64,000 bases of DNA from a bacterium (GCA_024742475.1 JANSYI010000037.1:1-64000); one strand, 5' to 3'. Shown: positions 36,370 to 45,901, counted from the stretch's first letter. Program-made: numbers and translations. The notes: generated from the letters alone by a model not told the origin.

Positions 36370-37050
36370 ATGCAGCACGCAGAAACGAGCCGGTTGCGCG
36401 TGGTCGCCGCGGCTGCGACGGACGCTCGTCGCGACGACGGCGGTGCCGAGGCTTCGGCCGGCTCCCTCGCGGGCGGCCCCGACCCGGTCGATGGGGTCCC
36501 CTCGCCGGGGCGCTACATCAAGGAACAACGTACGCGCCAAGGCATGAGCATCGACCAGCTTGCCGCGGCCACCAAGATCCCTCGCACGAGCTTGGAGCTG
36601 CTCGAGGCCGACGAACACGAGGGGCTGCCCGGCCCCGTCTTCGTCAAGGGGTTCTTGCGCTGCTGCGCCCGAGCGCTGGGACTCGAGCCCGAGGTCGTCA
36701 TGGAGCTGGTCTACGATCGCGAGCGAGAGCTGCTCGTCGCGCGTCGTCGTGAGCGCCCAGTCTCCACCGCGGCGGCGGCTCCCCAGGCCCCGCGCAGCGA
36801 GCCCGCCCCGCGCAGCGGCCAAGAGCCTCAGGCCTCCGACGCTGCAGCACCCGAGCCCGCCTCCGATGCGAGCTCGGCTGCCGGGGCCCCCGGCGCGCCC
36901 GATGCGATGAATCTCTTCGCGGGCCTGCGGCGGGTCGTGGGCAGCGGGGGCGTCTCGATGATGCTCTGGTTCGTCGTCGCGCTGTTCGTCGCGATGGTGA
37001 TGATGGCCGCGTTCAACATGCTCGGCATCTCTCCGAGCGGTCCGACCTGA
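36370..37050 (+). CDS. RodZ-like membrane-anchored helix-turn-helix protein
   Basis: 226 residues from ATG 36370. The HTH (about 48-105: GRYIKEQRTRQGMSIDQLAA, then IPRTSLELLEADE and FVKGFLRCCARALGL) matches RodZ/YfgA, the cytoskeletal protein that ties MreB to the envelope. A Pro/Ala/Ser linker leads to one membrane helix (about 195-219). The periplasmic beta domain of RodZ is absent: only a few residues follow the helix, as in some short RodZ homologues. It lies 76 bp after the Tgl-like gene and 38 bp before mgtE. Confidence 0.75.
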   Translation: MQHAETSRLRVVAAAATDARRDDGGAEASAGSLAGGPDPVDGVPSPGRYIKEQRTRQGMSIDQLAAATKIPRTSLELLEADEHEGLPGPVFVKGFLRCCARALGLEPEVVMELVYDRERELLVARRRERPVSTAAAAPQAPRSEPAPRSGQEPQASDAAAPEPASDASSAAGAPGAPDAMNLFAGLRRVVGSGGVSMMLWFVVALFVAMVMMAAFNMLGISPSGPT

Positions 37051-37088
37051 AGCGCCCGTAGGCCTGCTGGTATCCTCCGCGCGCCACG

Positions 37089-38450
37089 ATGGTGACGACG
37101 CGTACCCGCAAGATTCGGATCCTGCACGCGCTGCTGCGCGCGGGGGACAAGCGGCGGCTGCGGCGGACGCTCGAGCGCCTCGACGACGTCGAGGTCGCCG
37201 GTCAGCTCGACAACCTCGACACCGACGACCAGCTCACCGTCCTGCGGATCGTCGCGGCGCCGCGTCGGGCGGAGATCATCGCCGCGATGCGCTACGAGAG
37301 CGCCGCGGGGCTCGTCGCAGCGCTCGCGCCCGAGGAGGCGGCGAGCCTCGTCGATGACCTCGACGCCGACGACGCCGTCGACATCCTCGGCTACCTGCCC
37401 GAGGGAGCGCTCAGCGGCATCCTCAAGCAGCTCGACCGCCAGGACGCGGACGAGATCGAGGACCTGCTCGCCTATGACGAGGAGACGGCCGGCGGCCTCA
37501 TGTCGCCGCAGTTCTTCTCGTGCTCTCCGCAGGCCACCGTCGCCGACGCGATGGCGGTGATTCAGTCGTCCGAGGAGCAGCCCGAGACCGCGTTCTACGT
37601 CTACGTGTGCGACGAGGACGACCACCTCCTGGGGGTCTGCTCGCTGCGCATGCTGGTGATCTCCCGCCCCGACCAGCCGCTGCGCGACATCATGTTCACC
37701 GAGGTCAGCACGGTGAACGCCGACACGGACCAAGAGGACGTGGCGGAGATGGTCAGCCGCTACGACCTCGTCGCGGTGCCCGTGGTCGACGACCAGCGAC
37801 GCCTGATCGGGGTCGTCGACGTCGACGACGTGGTCGACGTCATCCGCGAAGAGGCCACGGAGGACATCCTCAAGATGGCCGGCGCCGGTGAAGACCTCGC
37901 CGACGCGCGCTCGTTCTTGGGGGCGCTCAAGGTCCGGTGGCGGTGGCTCATGGCGGCCGCAGTCGGGGGCACCGCCGCGGCGCTCAGCCTCAGCGGGTTC
38001 GACGCGCTCCTCGCCACGGTGCCCGCGCTGGCGTTCTTCATGCCCGTCGTCGCCGCGATGGGAGGAAACATCGGCATCCAAAGCTCCACCATCGTGGTGC
38101 GCGGCTTGGCGGTCGGGTACATCGAGGCTGACCGCGTGCGCCGTCTGGTCGTCCGCGAGGTCGGCCTCGGCGTCGTGATGGGCATGCTGTTCGGAGTGCT
38201 CATCGGCTCGGTCTCCATGGGCGTCGCCGAGGCCGGGACCGACCCGCTGCGCCTGGGCACCGTGGTCGCGCTCGGGACGGCGGGGTCGATGACGATCGCG
38301 GCTGCGGTTGGCACGAGCACCCCGCTGCTGCTCGATCGGCTCGACATCGACCCGGCGGTCGCGACAGGGCCCTTCGTCACCACCTCGGTCGACATCGCGG
38401 GCTTGCTCTTCTACTTCTGGCTCGCCTCGGTCCTGCTGGGGATCACGTGA
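37089..38450 (+). CDS. mgtE: MgtE-family magnesium transporter
   Basis: 453 residues. The order is canonical: an N-terminal superhelical domain (LVAALAPEEAASLVDDLDAD near 77), two CBS domains (about 140-265, ending with VPVVDDQRRLIGVVDVDDVV), then five membrane helices (about 285-450) with GGNIGIQSSTIVVRG, the cation-pore loop. Magnesium binding between the cytoplasmic domains closes the channel. RecO overlaps its stop by four bases (GTGA), so translation of the two is linked. A TATCCT box sits 12 nt before the ATG. Confidence 0.93.
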   Translation: MVTTRTRKIRILHALLRAGDKRRLRRTLERLDDVEVAGQLDNLDTDDQLTVLRIVAAPRRAEIIAAMRYESAAGLVAALAPEEAASLVDDLDADDAVDILGYLPEGALSGILKQLDRQDADEIEDLLAYDEETAGGLMSPQFFSCSPQATVADAMAVIQSSEEQPETAFYVYVCDEDDHLLGVCSLRMLVISRPDQPLRDIMFTEVSTVNADTDQEDVAEMVSRYDLVAVPVVDDQRRLIGVVDVDDVVDVIREEATEDILKMAGAGEDLADARSFLGALKVRWRWLMAAAVGGTAAALSLSGFDALLATVPALAFFMPVVAAMGGNIGIQSSTIVVRGLAVGYIEADRVRRLVVREVGLGVVMGMLFGVLIGSVSMGVAEAGTDPLRLGTVVALGTAGSMTIAAAVGTSTPLLLDRLDIDPAVATGPFVTTSVDIAGLLFYFWLASVLLGIT

Positions 38451-39235
38451 GCCAGGCCCGCACGCCGGCGGTCGTGCTGCAGGCCTCGCCGCTGGGCGAA
38501 GCGGATCTGATGGTCGTGCTGCTGACGCCGGATCTGGGCAAGATCCGCACGGCGGCGAAGAACGCCCGGAACTCCAAGCGACGCTTTGCTGGAGGCCTGC
38601 CCGCGGGCGCGCTGGGGGAGGCGACCGTGAGCCGGCGGCGGGAGGGAGCGATGTGGAGGCTCGACGCGTTCCGCTCGGTGGCCGAGGTCAGCGGTCTGGG
38701 TCGAGATCTCACCCGCTTCGCATACGTGAACTACCTGTGCGAGCTGACCGACGTGCTGGTCGTCGAGCCCGAGCCCGAAGCGCGGAGGTTCGCGGCGCTG
38801 GCGGAGGCCGTGGGGGAGACCCTGCGCAGCACCCCACGGCCGGCGGTCATGCGTCGGTTCGAGCTCCGCCTGCTCGACTCGCTGGGGCTGTTGCCCGCGC
38901 TCGACCACTGCTGCGTGTGCGGCGAGCCCACCAGCGCGTCGGAGATCGCGTTCTCTTCGGGTCGCGGCGGCACGCTGTGCGTCGTGCACGGGGCAGGGTC
39001 CCCGCGGGTGCCCGCGCAGACCCTCGCGCTGGCGATTGCGCTGCAGCGCGACGACGACCCCGAGTCCGCCTGGGACGCGGCGTCGGCGGCGAGCCCCGCG
39101 GTGCGCCGAGCGCTTCGAGACCTCGTGCAATCCGTCGTGCGCCCGCAGCTGCGTCGGCCCCTGCGCTCGCTGGAATTCCTGGCCGCGCTCACCCCACGCG
39201 GCGCGGTGAATCGCACGCCCGGCGACGCGCCGTGA
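38447..39235 (+). CDS. recO: DNA repair protein RecO
   Basis: 262 residues from GTG 38447. The N-terminal OB-fold carries TPAVVLQASPLGEADLMVVL, the usual opening of RecO, followed by a helical domain with a Cys pair HCCVCGEP (about 145-152). RecO helps RecR and RecF load RecA onto SSB-coated DNA. The partner Cys pair of zinc-binding RecO proteins is reduced here to one Cys (TLCVVHG), so zinc binding is uncertain. The coding frame overlaps mgtE by 4 bp. Confidence 0.88.
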   Translation: MSQARTPAVVLQASPLGEADLMVVLLTPDLGKIRTAAKNARNSKRRFAGGLPAGALGEATVSRRREGAMWRLDAFRSVAEVSGLGRDLTRFAYVNYLCELTDVLVVEPEPEARRFAALAEAVGETLRSTPRPAVMRRFELRLLDSLGLLPALDHCCVCGEPTSASEIAFSSGRGGTLCVVHGAGSPRVPAQTLALAIALQRDDDPESAWDAASAASPAVRRALRDLVQSVVRPQLRRPLRSLEFLAALTPRGAVNRTPGDAP

Positions 39236-39310
39236 TCACCGTCTCGGCGCGTGTCGGGCGGTCCCAAACCCGAGGTTGCGGACCGGAGCGTTGTGGTAGG
39301 TTTCCCGGCC

Positions 39311-41014
39311 GTGTCGCACCGCAACACCGAAGGGCGCTCGCGCCCCCTGCCGCGCCGTCTCCTGACGGCGACGCTGCTCGCGGGCGTCCTCGGCGGGTGT
39401 AACGACCCCAACACCGGCATCGACGCGCCGGTCGACAACTTCTTCTTTCCCGAGGGGCTGCTCCTCGACCCGCGCACGCCCGAGGGCGACGCCGAGCCCG
39501 AGGCGGCGAAGTACCTGTTCGTCTCCAACGGCAACAACGACCTCAACTACAACGGTGGCTCGGTCACGGTCATCGACCTCGAGGCGTTCTTCGAGGCGTG
39601 GTCGGACACGCGCGTCGACGCCGAGGGCAACGAGGTCCCCACCTACGAGCCGTACCCGTACTGCGAGGGCCCCGGGGAGCGTTGCGTGCTCGACGTCGGC
39701 GCCCGGACCACCGACGACTTTCCGTGTCGACGCCTCGGCCTGCTGCCGCAGGTCGTCGAGTGCGACGAGGCCCCGTTCGTGGTCGACGGGGTGCGGCTGG
39801 GCGACTTCTCCACGCACATTGCGGCCTCCAAGGAGCCCAGCGGGACGCCGCGCCTTTGGATCCCCGTGCGGGGCGACCCGAGCGTCACCTTCATCGACGT
39901 CAAGGGGTCGCTGCCGGGTCCGCCCGACCTCGACTGCGGACAGCGGCAGGTCGACGGCGAGGCCGACGACCGGTCGCGGTGCGCCGACGAGCACCGCCTG
40001 ACGCACCTGCGCAACGATCGATCGCTCGACGAGCTGCCCCGCGAGCCCTTCAACGTGCACGTCAGCGAGTCCGAGGACTACCGCTACGCGTTCATCGCCC
40101 ACGCCTCGGGCCCGGCCCTGTCGATCATCGATCTCGACGGCCTCTCGGGCGACGACAGCCAGCCGGCGATCGTCGACATCAACAACATCTTCAGCCCGAC
40201 GATCGGCACCGTGCTCAGCGGCGGTTTCGGCCTCGCGACACGGCCCTGCGGCGCCTGCGGGGTCGAGGGCGAGGAGGAGGACCCGGGTTTCAACCAGCCC
40301 GACGTCACGCAGGGCTGCACGCGGCCGCTGGTCTACAGCTCGCTGCGATTCCAGCTGCTCGCCACCAGCTTCACCGCCTCGGGCATCGACCCCGACGCGC
40401 TGCCCTCGGGCGCGGTGGAGCGCGACGGCTGCGAGGACGCGCAGGGCAACTACCTCGGCCCCTTCTGCGCCACGCCCGATCAGGTCGGGCAGGAGTGCGC
40501 CATCCTGTGCGAGCCCCAGGTTCGCAACGTCGTTCGCTTTCCCGTGGGCGGGGTCGACCCGCTCTCGACTGTCAGCGGCGAGGCGCTGGGGGACGTGCAC
40601 TTCGGCGACGCGTGCGGCGACGAACTCTACGTGCTGCAGACCAACCCCGGCGCGCTGCTGCGGCTCGACACGTCGCTCGACGGCGGCGAGCCGCTCGACA
40701 TCCCCGCCGGGCGTCCCATCGAGGTGTGCGACCAGCCCACGCGCTTTCAGATTTGGGAGGACGAGGGGCTGGCGTTCGTCGCCTGCTTTCAGGCCGCCTA
40801 CGTCTACGTGGTCGATCTGCGGGCCGAGCAGGTCGTCGACACCGTCATCACCGGCACCGGGCCGCACGACCTGGTCTTCGATGAACTCCGCGGCATGCTC
40901 TACGTCGCCAACTTGCTCGAGGGTTCGGTCAGCGTGATCGACGTCGGGCTCGACCGACCGACGCGCTTCAAGGAAGTCGCCCGTATCGGCCTGCAGGAGC
41001 CGTTCAGCCGATGA
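39311..41014 (+). CDS. Large lipoprotein with beta-propeller-like repeats
   Basis: 567 residues from GTG 39311. The signal peptide ends LGGC (Cys about 30). Recurrent strands such as KYLFVSNGNND, SVTVIDLEAF, YRYAFIAHASGPALSIIDLDG and MLYVANLLEGSVSVIDVG resemble YncE/YVTN-type beta-propeller blades. Many paired Cys (CGACGVEGEEEDP, CEDAQGNYLG) suggest disulfides. No catalytic motif. An extra-membrane binding or scaffold protein is inferred. A TAGGTT box lies 8 nt upstream. The next lipoprotein gene overlaps its stop by ATGA. Confidence 0.78.
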   Translation: MSHRNTEGRSRPLPRRLLTATLLAGVLGGCNDPNTGIDAPVDNFFFPEGLLLDPRTPEGDAEPEAAKYLFVSNGNNDLNYNGGSVTVIDLEAFFEAWSDTRVDAEGNEVPTYEPYPYCEGPGERCVLDVGARTTDDFPCRRLGLLPQVVECDEAPFVVDGVRLGDFSTHIAASKEPSGTPRLWIPVRGDPSVTFIDVKGSLPGPPDLDCGQRQVDGEADDRSRCADEHRLTHLRNDRSLDELPREPFNVHVSESEDYRYAFIAHASGPALSIIDLDGLSGDDSQPAIVDINNIFSPTIGTVLSGGFGLATRPCGACGVEGEEEDPGFNQPDVTQGCTRPLVYSSLRFQLLATSFTASGIDPDALPSGAVERDGCEDAQGNYLGPFCATPDQVGQECAILCEPQVRNVVRFPVGGVDPLSTVSGEALGDVHFGDACGDELYVLQTNPGALLRLDTSLDGGEPLDIPAGRPIEVCDQPTRFQIWEDEGLAFVACFQAAYVYVVDLRAEQVVDTVITGTGPHDLVFDELRGMLYVANLLEGSVSVIDVGLDRPTRFKEVARIGLQEPFSR

Positions 41015-44000
41015 ACACGATCGTCCGTTCTCTGTTCGCGCTCACGTTCATCGTTGGGCTGCTGCCCGGCTGTCAGAACCAGCCCCGCGTCCAGGTGCCC
41101 AACCGGGTGCTCGACCGGCCACTGGACGTCGCGCTGATGTGCGTGCGCGTCAACGAAGACGCTACTCTCACGCCGCTGGGGGTGGGGGACTGCGACCAGC
41201 CCGGCGACCCGCCCAACTGCTTCGCCGACGGACCACAGCTGCTGGGCTTCGTCGCCAACAGCGAGCGCAACGAGGTCGCGATGTTCCGACGCTGCGACCA
41301 ATCGGCCGCCATCGTGGACGTCGACACCGACACGCCGGGCTACCAGCTGATCCCGGTTGGGCAGCTACCCTCGGAGATCGAGACGAGCACGCTTGGCTGC
41401 CGGGTCATCACCGCCAACGCCGGCAGCTGCGACCTGACGCTGCTCGATGGCTTGGGCCTGGCGGCCATCGCCCTCGAGGCAGAGGCTCCCGAGGAGGTGG
41501 CGCCCAGCTCGCTCGTCTCCAAGCTCGTGCCGCTGCGCTCCGATGGCTTCCCGCTCGGCGCGCGCCCCGGAGCGCTCGTCTACGCGCCGTCGGATCTGAG
41601 CACCGCTGACGTCGCCACCGTGCCGGCCGACGACGATGGCTTCGCCGGGGACGTCACGTGCAGCGAGGACGTCGATGGCAGCGCGTGGGTCACGTTCCCC
41701 ACCTGCCAGTTGCTGGCCGAGGTCGACCTCGTCAGCGGCCGCATCCTGCAGAGCCGCCAGTTCGAGGTCCAAGCCGACGGCAGCGTCGAGGTGATCGACG
41801 CTGGCGCCGCGCCCGACTGTCCGGTCGACTGCCCGATCCAGTTCCCTGAGGGGGCTCCGCCGACCTGCCCCGATGGCGATGACGACTCCACGGACTGCCG
41901 GCCAGCGGTGGAGCTCGAGGGCTTCTTCCCCAACACGATCGAGCTCGTGCAGCCTGCGACGGGCGAGGACCTGGTGCCCGCCGACGAGCGCGTCACCTAC
42001 CCGTCGCTGTTCGTCGGTGGTTCGGGCAGCGACACCCTCGTCGAGCTGCCCTTCAGGGCGGACGGGGGGCTCTCCTCGGGCGTCTGGGCCGACGAGGTGA
42101 ACCAGCTTCCGCTCGAGGACCCGCAGGGCATCGTACGCGTCCGCGCGGCCCCGCCGGTCGACATGTTCGACGGCCCCCACCAGTTCATCTATGCGATCGG
42201 CGGCGACGGAGCGACCCACGTGGTCGACCGCGCGTTCGAGCGGACGGGCCTCGGCGTCGAGTGCGATACCCAACTCGACCCGTCGCTGACGTCTGCGCCG
42301 TTCCCCTCGTGCAACGCCATCGATCCCGACGCACCGGGCCTCGCGCCCGACCGCCGGCCCTTCGCCGCGGGCCCGGGCATCCGCGTCAGCGGTGGCGCTG
42401 GGTTCACCGACTGGGCGTTCCTCCGCGTCAGCGATCTCGGCGCAGCCGACCAGACCGAGCTTCGTCCGGGCCGGCCGTTCGGCGCGCCGGGCGTGGTGGG
42501 CATCGGCACCACGAGCTTTGGCCGCATCGTGGTGTCGGTGTTCAACCAGCTGCAGAACGAGGAAGGCTCGGTGTCGGTCGACGACCTGGGCATCATGGAT
42601 CTCTCGATCCCGCCGCACTCCCTGTGGCCGACCCAGGATCCCACGCGGCTGAGCGCCAACTCCGACGCCCTGCCGGCGGTCTCCGACGAAGAGCCCGAGC
42701 GCGCGCTGCCGGCCGACGTCAACTCCAGCCAGGCGCTGGCGCCCTCGTTGCGTCGCATCGACCTGGCCTACACGCTGCCGCCCGACGGCGAGGCGTCCGA
42801 CGAACGTGTCGCCCGGGTCTCCAGCCTCGGCAACCCCTCCAACGTCGACGGGCTCGGCCTCTTCGAAGGCGAGGCGGTCTACTCGAACGAGGTGGTTCGC
42901 GCCGTCGCCCGTGACTACCAGCAGTGGGCCCCGGTGCAGTGGCAGCTGACGTGGGAGGGCACCGTGCCCGGGACGCGCAGCGCCACGGGCCGCATCGAGT
43001 GCGACAATCCCGGCTGGGAGAACGGCACCTGCGTCCGCGAGGACGGCAGCCCCTCCGACGTGGCCCGGCTCGTCGACGAGTCGGCGTCGTTCTGCGACGA
43101 CGGCGTGCTCGCGGGCGACAAGATCTCGATCCTCGGCTGCTCCGAGGACGACGACTGCGGGCTCGGACAGCGCTGCCTGCGGGAGCCCACGGCGCCCAAC
43201 AGCGCCACGGGCATCTGCATCTCGGCCCAGGCCTACGAGGACGAGTTCGAGGTCCTCCGGCAGGTGTGCCAGCCGTTCATCAACGACGCCTGCGGCATTC
43301 CCCGGCGAGAGTTCCTCATCACGCGAGCGTTCCAGAATGAGCTGCACATCCAGGCGCTCGACAAGCCGCTCGAGTCGCACCTGCGCATCGTCGACCCGCA
43401 GACCGGGTCGGCGCCCGAGGACCCCGACGACCTCGACGAGCTCGGGGTGGCCGAGGTCATCGACCGCTACACGTGCGAGCTGCCCTTCGACCCCGACGGC
43501 CAGCCGAGCGACGGCCTGGGCTGCACCAGCGACGAACAGTGCGCCATGCTCAACGGCGGGGACGAGGAGTTCCTGTGCGGGAGCGACGGCATCTGCCGTG
43601 GTCCGTGCGTCGATGGTGACCCCGAGTGCTTCGAGTGCGACGTCGACGCCGACTGCGGTCACTTCGGTGAAGGAGCGCTGTGCGTCAATCAGCAGTGTCA
43701 GCGGCCCTGCCAGCCGGGGCAGCGCGACTGCGTCCAGGCGCTCCTGCCAGGCTCGCGGTGTTTCGCCGAGCTCGTCGACTACGTCGTCCGCACGCACAAC
43801 AGCTTCACCGTCGTGGGCGACCCTGCGCCGGGCTTCATCACCTCCCGCGTGGTCACCGACCCTGACTCCGGCGAGTGCCGCGAAGACGAGTCTCAGAGCG
43901 AGCTGCTCACGTCCCGCCTCCGGCTGGGCCCAGATCAGTCCTCGGTGTTCAACGACCCGCTCGTGGGCATTCCCGACTGTCCCAACCCCGACGAGGCAGG

Positions 44001-44526
44001 ACCGGGCGATCCCAACCCCTGCCGGATCGTGGCGCGGCGCTCGGAGGCCGAGGACACCCTGTTCCACCGGATGGAGTACGAGGGCGAGCCCGTACCGGCC
44101 ATCCGGTTCTCGAACCCGAGCGTCAGCCTCGTCGTCGACCTCGTCGACCTGCTCACCCTCGCCGACGACGTGGAGATCGTCGATGGCAACGGAGCCCTGT
44201 ACACCACCCGGTTCCCGGCCGAGTTTCGGGAGTTCAACCGAGCGCGGATCCCCCGGAACTACGCCACCGCCTTCAACGCGACCGCGGGCTACATCCCGAT
44301 CTCGGAGCCCGCGGTGGTCGTGAGCACGGTGATGGTCTACCCGGTCCGCGTGCTCGTGGGCCCAACCACCTCTCCGGTCATCGGTGCGGGGGTCGACCAG
44401 ATCGCCTACATCGTCGACGCCGGGGGGCGTGGAGGCCCGGCGGGCGTCCGCGGCCAGGTCATCCGGGTGCAATCCAACCTGATTCAAGACGGCGGGTTCG
44501 TCGACACGGACTTCCTGGTCCGGTAG
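41011..44526 (+). CDS. Giant Cys-rich lipoprotein (propeller-like plus Myxo Cys-rich modules)
   Basis: 1171 residues; lipoprotein signal ends LLPGC (Cys 21). The N-terminal ~600 residues alternate short strands and Pro/Asp loops like the preceding protein. Residues 705-900 contain Cys-rich modules of the type C-x2-D-x-D-C-x3-G-x-x-C (for example CSEDDDCGLGQRC near 711, DVDADCGHFGEG near 875), which match the Myxococcales Cys-rich repeat family I know as TIGR04201. The C-terminal quarter is beta-rich. An ATGA overlap ties it to the upstream lipoprotein, so the two probably form a surface complex. Function unknown. Confidence 0.78.
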   Translation: MNTIVRSLFALTFIVGLLPGCQNQPRVQVPNRVLDRPLDVALMCVRVNEDATLTPLGVGDCDQPGDPPNCFADGPQLLGFVANSERNEVAMFRRCDQSAAIVDVDTDTPGYQLIPVGQLPSEIETSTLGCRVITANAGSCDLTLLDGLGLAAIALEAEAPEEVAPSSLVSKLVPLRSDGFPLGARPGALVYAPSDLSTADVATVPADDDGFAGDVTCSEDVDGSAWVTFPTCQLLAEVDLVSGRILQSRQFEVQADGSVEVIDAGAAPDCPVDCPIQFPEGAPPTCPDGDDDSTDCRPAVELEGFFPNTIELVQPATGEDLVPADERVTYPSLFVGGSGSDTLVELPFRADGGLSSGVWADEVNQLPLEDPQGIVRVRAAPPVDMFDGPHQFIYAIGGDGATHVVDRAFERTGLGVECDTQLDPSLTSAPFPSCNAIDPDAPGLAPDRRPFAAGPGIRVSGGAGFTDWAFLRVSDLGAADQTELRPGRPFGAPGVVGIGTTSFGRIVVSVFNQLQNEEGSVSVDDLGIMDLSIPPHSLWPTQDPTRLSANSDALPAVSDEEPERALPADVNSSQALAPSLRRIDLAYTLPPDGEASDERVARVSSLGNPSNVDGLGLFEGEAVYSNEVVRAVARDYQQWAPVQWQLTWEGTVPGTRSATGRIECDNPGWENGTCVREDGSPSDVARLVDESASFCDDGVLAGDKISILGCSEDDDCGLGQRCLREPTAPNSATGICISAQAYEDEFEVLRQVCQPFINDACGIPRREFLITRAFQNELHIQALDKPLESHLRIVDPQTGSAPEDPDDLDELGVAEVIDRYTCELPFDPDGQPSDGLGCTSDEQCAMLNGGDEEFLCGSDGICRGPCVDGDPECFECDVDADCGHFGEGALCVNQQCQRPCQPGQRDCVQALLPGSRCFAELVDYVVRTHNSFTVVGDPAPGFITSRVVTDPDSGECREDESQSELLTSRLRLGPDQSSVFNDPLVGIPDCPNPDEAGPGDPNPCRIVARRSEAEDTLFHRMEYEGEPVPAIRFSNPSVSLVVDLVDLLTLADDVEIVDGNGALYTTRFPAEFREFNRARIPRNYATAFNATAGYIPISEPAVVVSTVMVYPVRVLVGPTTSPVIGAGVDQIAYIVDAGGRGGPAGVRGQVIRVQSNLIQDGGFVDTDFLVR

Positions 44527-44540
44527 GCGTCCGGCGCGCC

Positions 44541-44574
44541 GCGAGGACGACCGTCGTCGCGCCCCGCGCTTTTT
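44541..44574 (+). terminator. Possible terminator after the giant lipoprotein gene
   Basis: An imperfect GC-rich hairpin around GACG-ACCGT-CGTC is followed by GCGC and five T residues (44570-44574). Stem pairing is partial, so the call is weak. Confidence 0.35.
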
Positions 44575-44598
44575 GGGGTAGACTCGGGTCCGACCCCC

Positions 44599-45354
44599 GT
44601 GCCGCAGTTCAAGGTCAGGATCGGCAACCAGACGCTGCTGTTGCCCGACGGAGAGCACGACATCGGTCGGTTGGCCGATTGCTGGCTCACGATCGATGAC
44701 GACTTGGCTTCGCGCCAGCATGCGCGATTTCATGTCGCCGGTCCCACCGCGGTGCTCGTGGACCTCGGCAGCCGCAACGGCACCTTCGTCAACGGCAAGC
44801 GCATCGTCGGGCGCTGCACGCTGCACGATGGCGACAAGGTCCGCGTCGGCCGGGAGATCCTGGTCGTCATCAAGGCCGACGGCGCGGTCGACGATGACGA
44901 CGATGGCCTGCGCCGGACGTTGGCCCCTGGCGAGGACACGCGTTTCCCATCGCTCATCGGACAGCTGGTCGAGAAGAGCCTGCGCGTGGGCAAGGTCAAG
45001 GAAGCCGAGCGGTACGCCAGCGCGCTGATGAACCAGCTCGGTGCCGCACCCGTCGACGTCGAGCATCCGGCCGCCAAGGCCTGCGTCAGCTGCCTACTCG
45101 GGCTGGCCGAACACACCGCCGCCGGTGTCTGGATCGACCGGGTGTTTCAGCTGCACACCAAGCAGGACTGGCTCATGGAGCCCGCGGTCGTCGACCGGGT
45201 CCGGGGCGCCATGGACCGCATCCCGAGGGTGCCCGGCCGAGCGATCGCCGACTACGAGGCCCAGCTGCGGAGGCTGCAGCGCAGCGGACACGGCGGCGCG
45301 GCGGCCGTGCTGGCCGCGGTCGCGGAGATGGTCGACGCGGCGGGGCAGAGGTAG
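44599..45354 (+). CDS. FHA-domain protein with helical C-terminus
   Basis: 251 residues from GTG 44599. Residues 1-95 form an FHA domain: HDIGRLADCWLTIDDD, SRQHARF, GSRNGTFVNG, the DGDKVRVG turn and a final VVIKADG strand. An Asp-rich hinge follows (about 96-102), then ~150 residues of helices with TPR-like periodicity (EKSLRVGKVKEAERYASAL). It binds phosphothreonine in an unknown partner; the kinases further on are candidates. A TAGACT box lies 14 nt upstream. It converges on the repeat array. Confidence 0.85.
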   Translation: MPQFKVRIGNQTLLLPDGEHDIGRLADCWLTIDDDLASRQHARFHVAGPTAVLVDLGSRNGTFVNGKRIVGRCTLHDGDKVRVGREILVVIKADGAVDDDDDGLRRTLAPGEDTRFPSLIGQLVEKSLRVGKVKEAERYASALMNQLGAAPVDVEHPAAKACVSCLLGLAEHTAAGVWIDRVFQLHTKQDWLMEPAVVDRVRGAMDRIPRVPGRAIADYEAQLRRLQRSGHGGAAAVLAAVAEMVDAAGQR

Positions 45355-45369
45355 GGCCGCTCTCGGGGT

Positions 45370-45887
45370 GGGCCACTCGCCGCCCGGCGTCGCGCCTCCC
45401 CCGTTGGGTGAGGAGGCGCTCCTTTGGGCGGCTCGGCGGGGAGGGTCTGTTCGCGGCCCTGTCTTTGTTTCCCGCTGCGAGGACTCTCCGGGTCCTCTCG
45501 CTCTCACGTTGAAGGGAGAGGGTGGGAAGGGGCAGGGCTTCTGGGCCACTCGCCGCCTTGCGTCGCGCCTCTCCCTTGGGTGAGGAGGCGCTCCTTGGGG
45601 CGGCTCGGCGGGGAGGGTCTGTTCGCGGCCCTCTCTATTTTTCCCGCTGCGTGGACCCTCCGGGTCCTCTCGCTCTCACGTTGAAGGGAGAGGGTGGGAA
45701 GGGGCAGGGCTTCTGGGCCACTCGCCGCCTTGCGTCGCGCCTCTCCCTCTGGGTGAGGAGGCGCTCCTTGGGGCGGCTCGGCGGGGAGGGTCTGTTCGCG
45801 GCCCTCTCTATTTTTCCCGCTGCGTGGACCCTCCGGGTCCACTCGCTCTCACGTTGAAGGGAGAGTGTGGGGAAGGGCGGCGCCTCT
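45370..45887. repeat. Three tandem ~173-bp repeats between convergent genes
   Basis: Units begin at 45370, 45543 and 45715 (periods 173 and 172 bp). Copies 2 and 3 are almost identical over the first ~150 bp; copy 1 has scattered substitutions. Each unit contains GGGTGAGGAGGCGCTCC, a GGACCCTCCGGGTCC-type inverted repeat and CTCTCACGTTGAAGGGAGAG, which can form a short hairpin. Such CCTCTCCC...GGGAGAGG elements belong to the REP-like palindromic repeats of many GC-rich genomes. The 547-bp space 45355-45901 holds nothing else: the short frames that run through it on both strands only reflect the repeats. It could separate transcription of the FHA and OmpA genes. Confidence 0.9.
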
Positions 45888-45901
45888 TTGGCGGCCCGTC
45901 G

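Noticed and set aside
37051..37088. Magnesium riboswitch before mgtE
   Set aside because: Only 38 bp separate mgtE from the previous gene, too short for a known magnesium-sensing leader.
45424..45857. Short open frames in the tandem repeats as possible genes
   Set aside because: They differ between copies and strands only as the repeat does and show no start signal.
45370..45887. CRISPR array
   Set aside because: Units are adjacent ~173-bp repeats with no short repeats separated by unique spacers.
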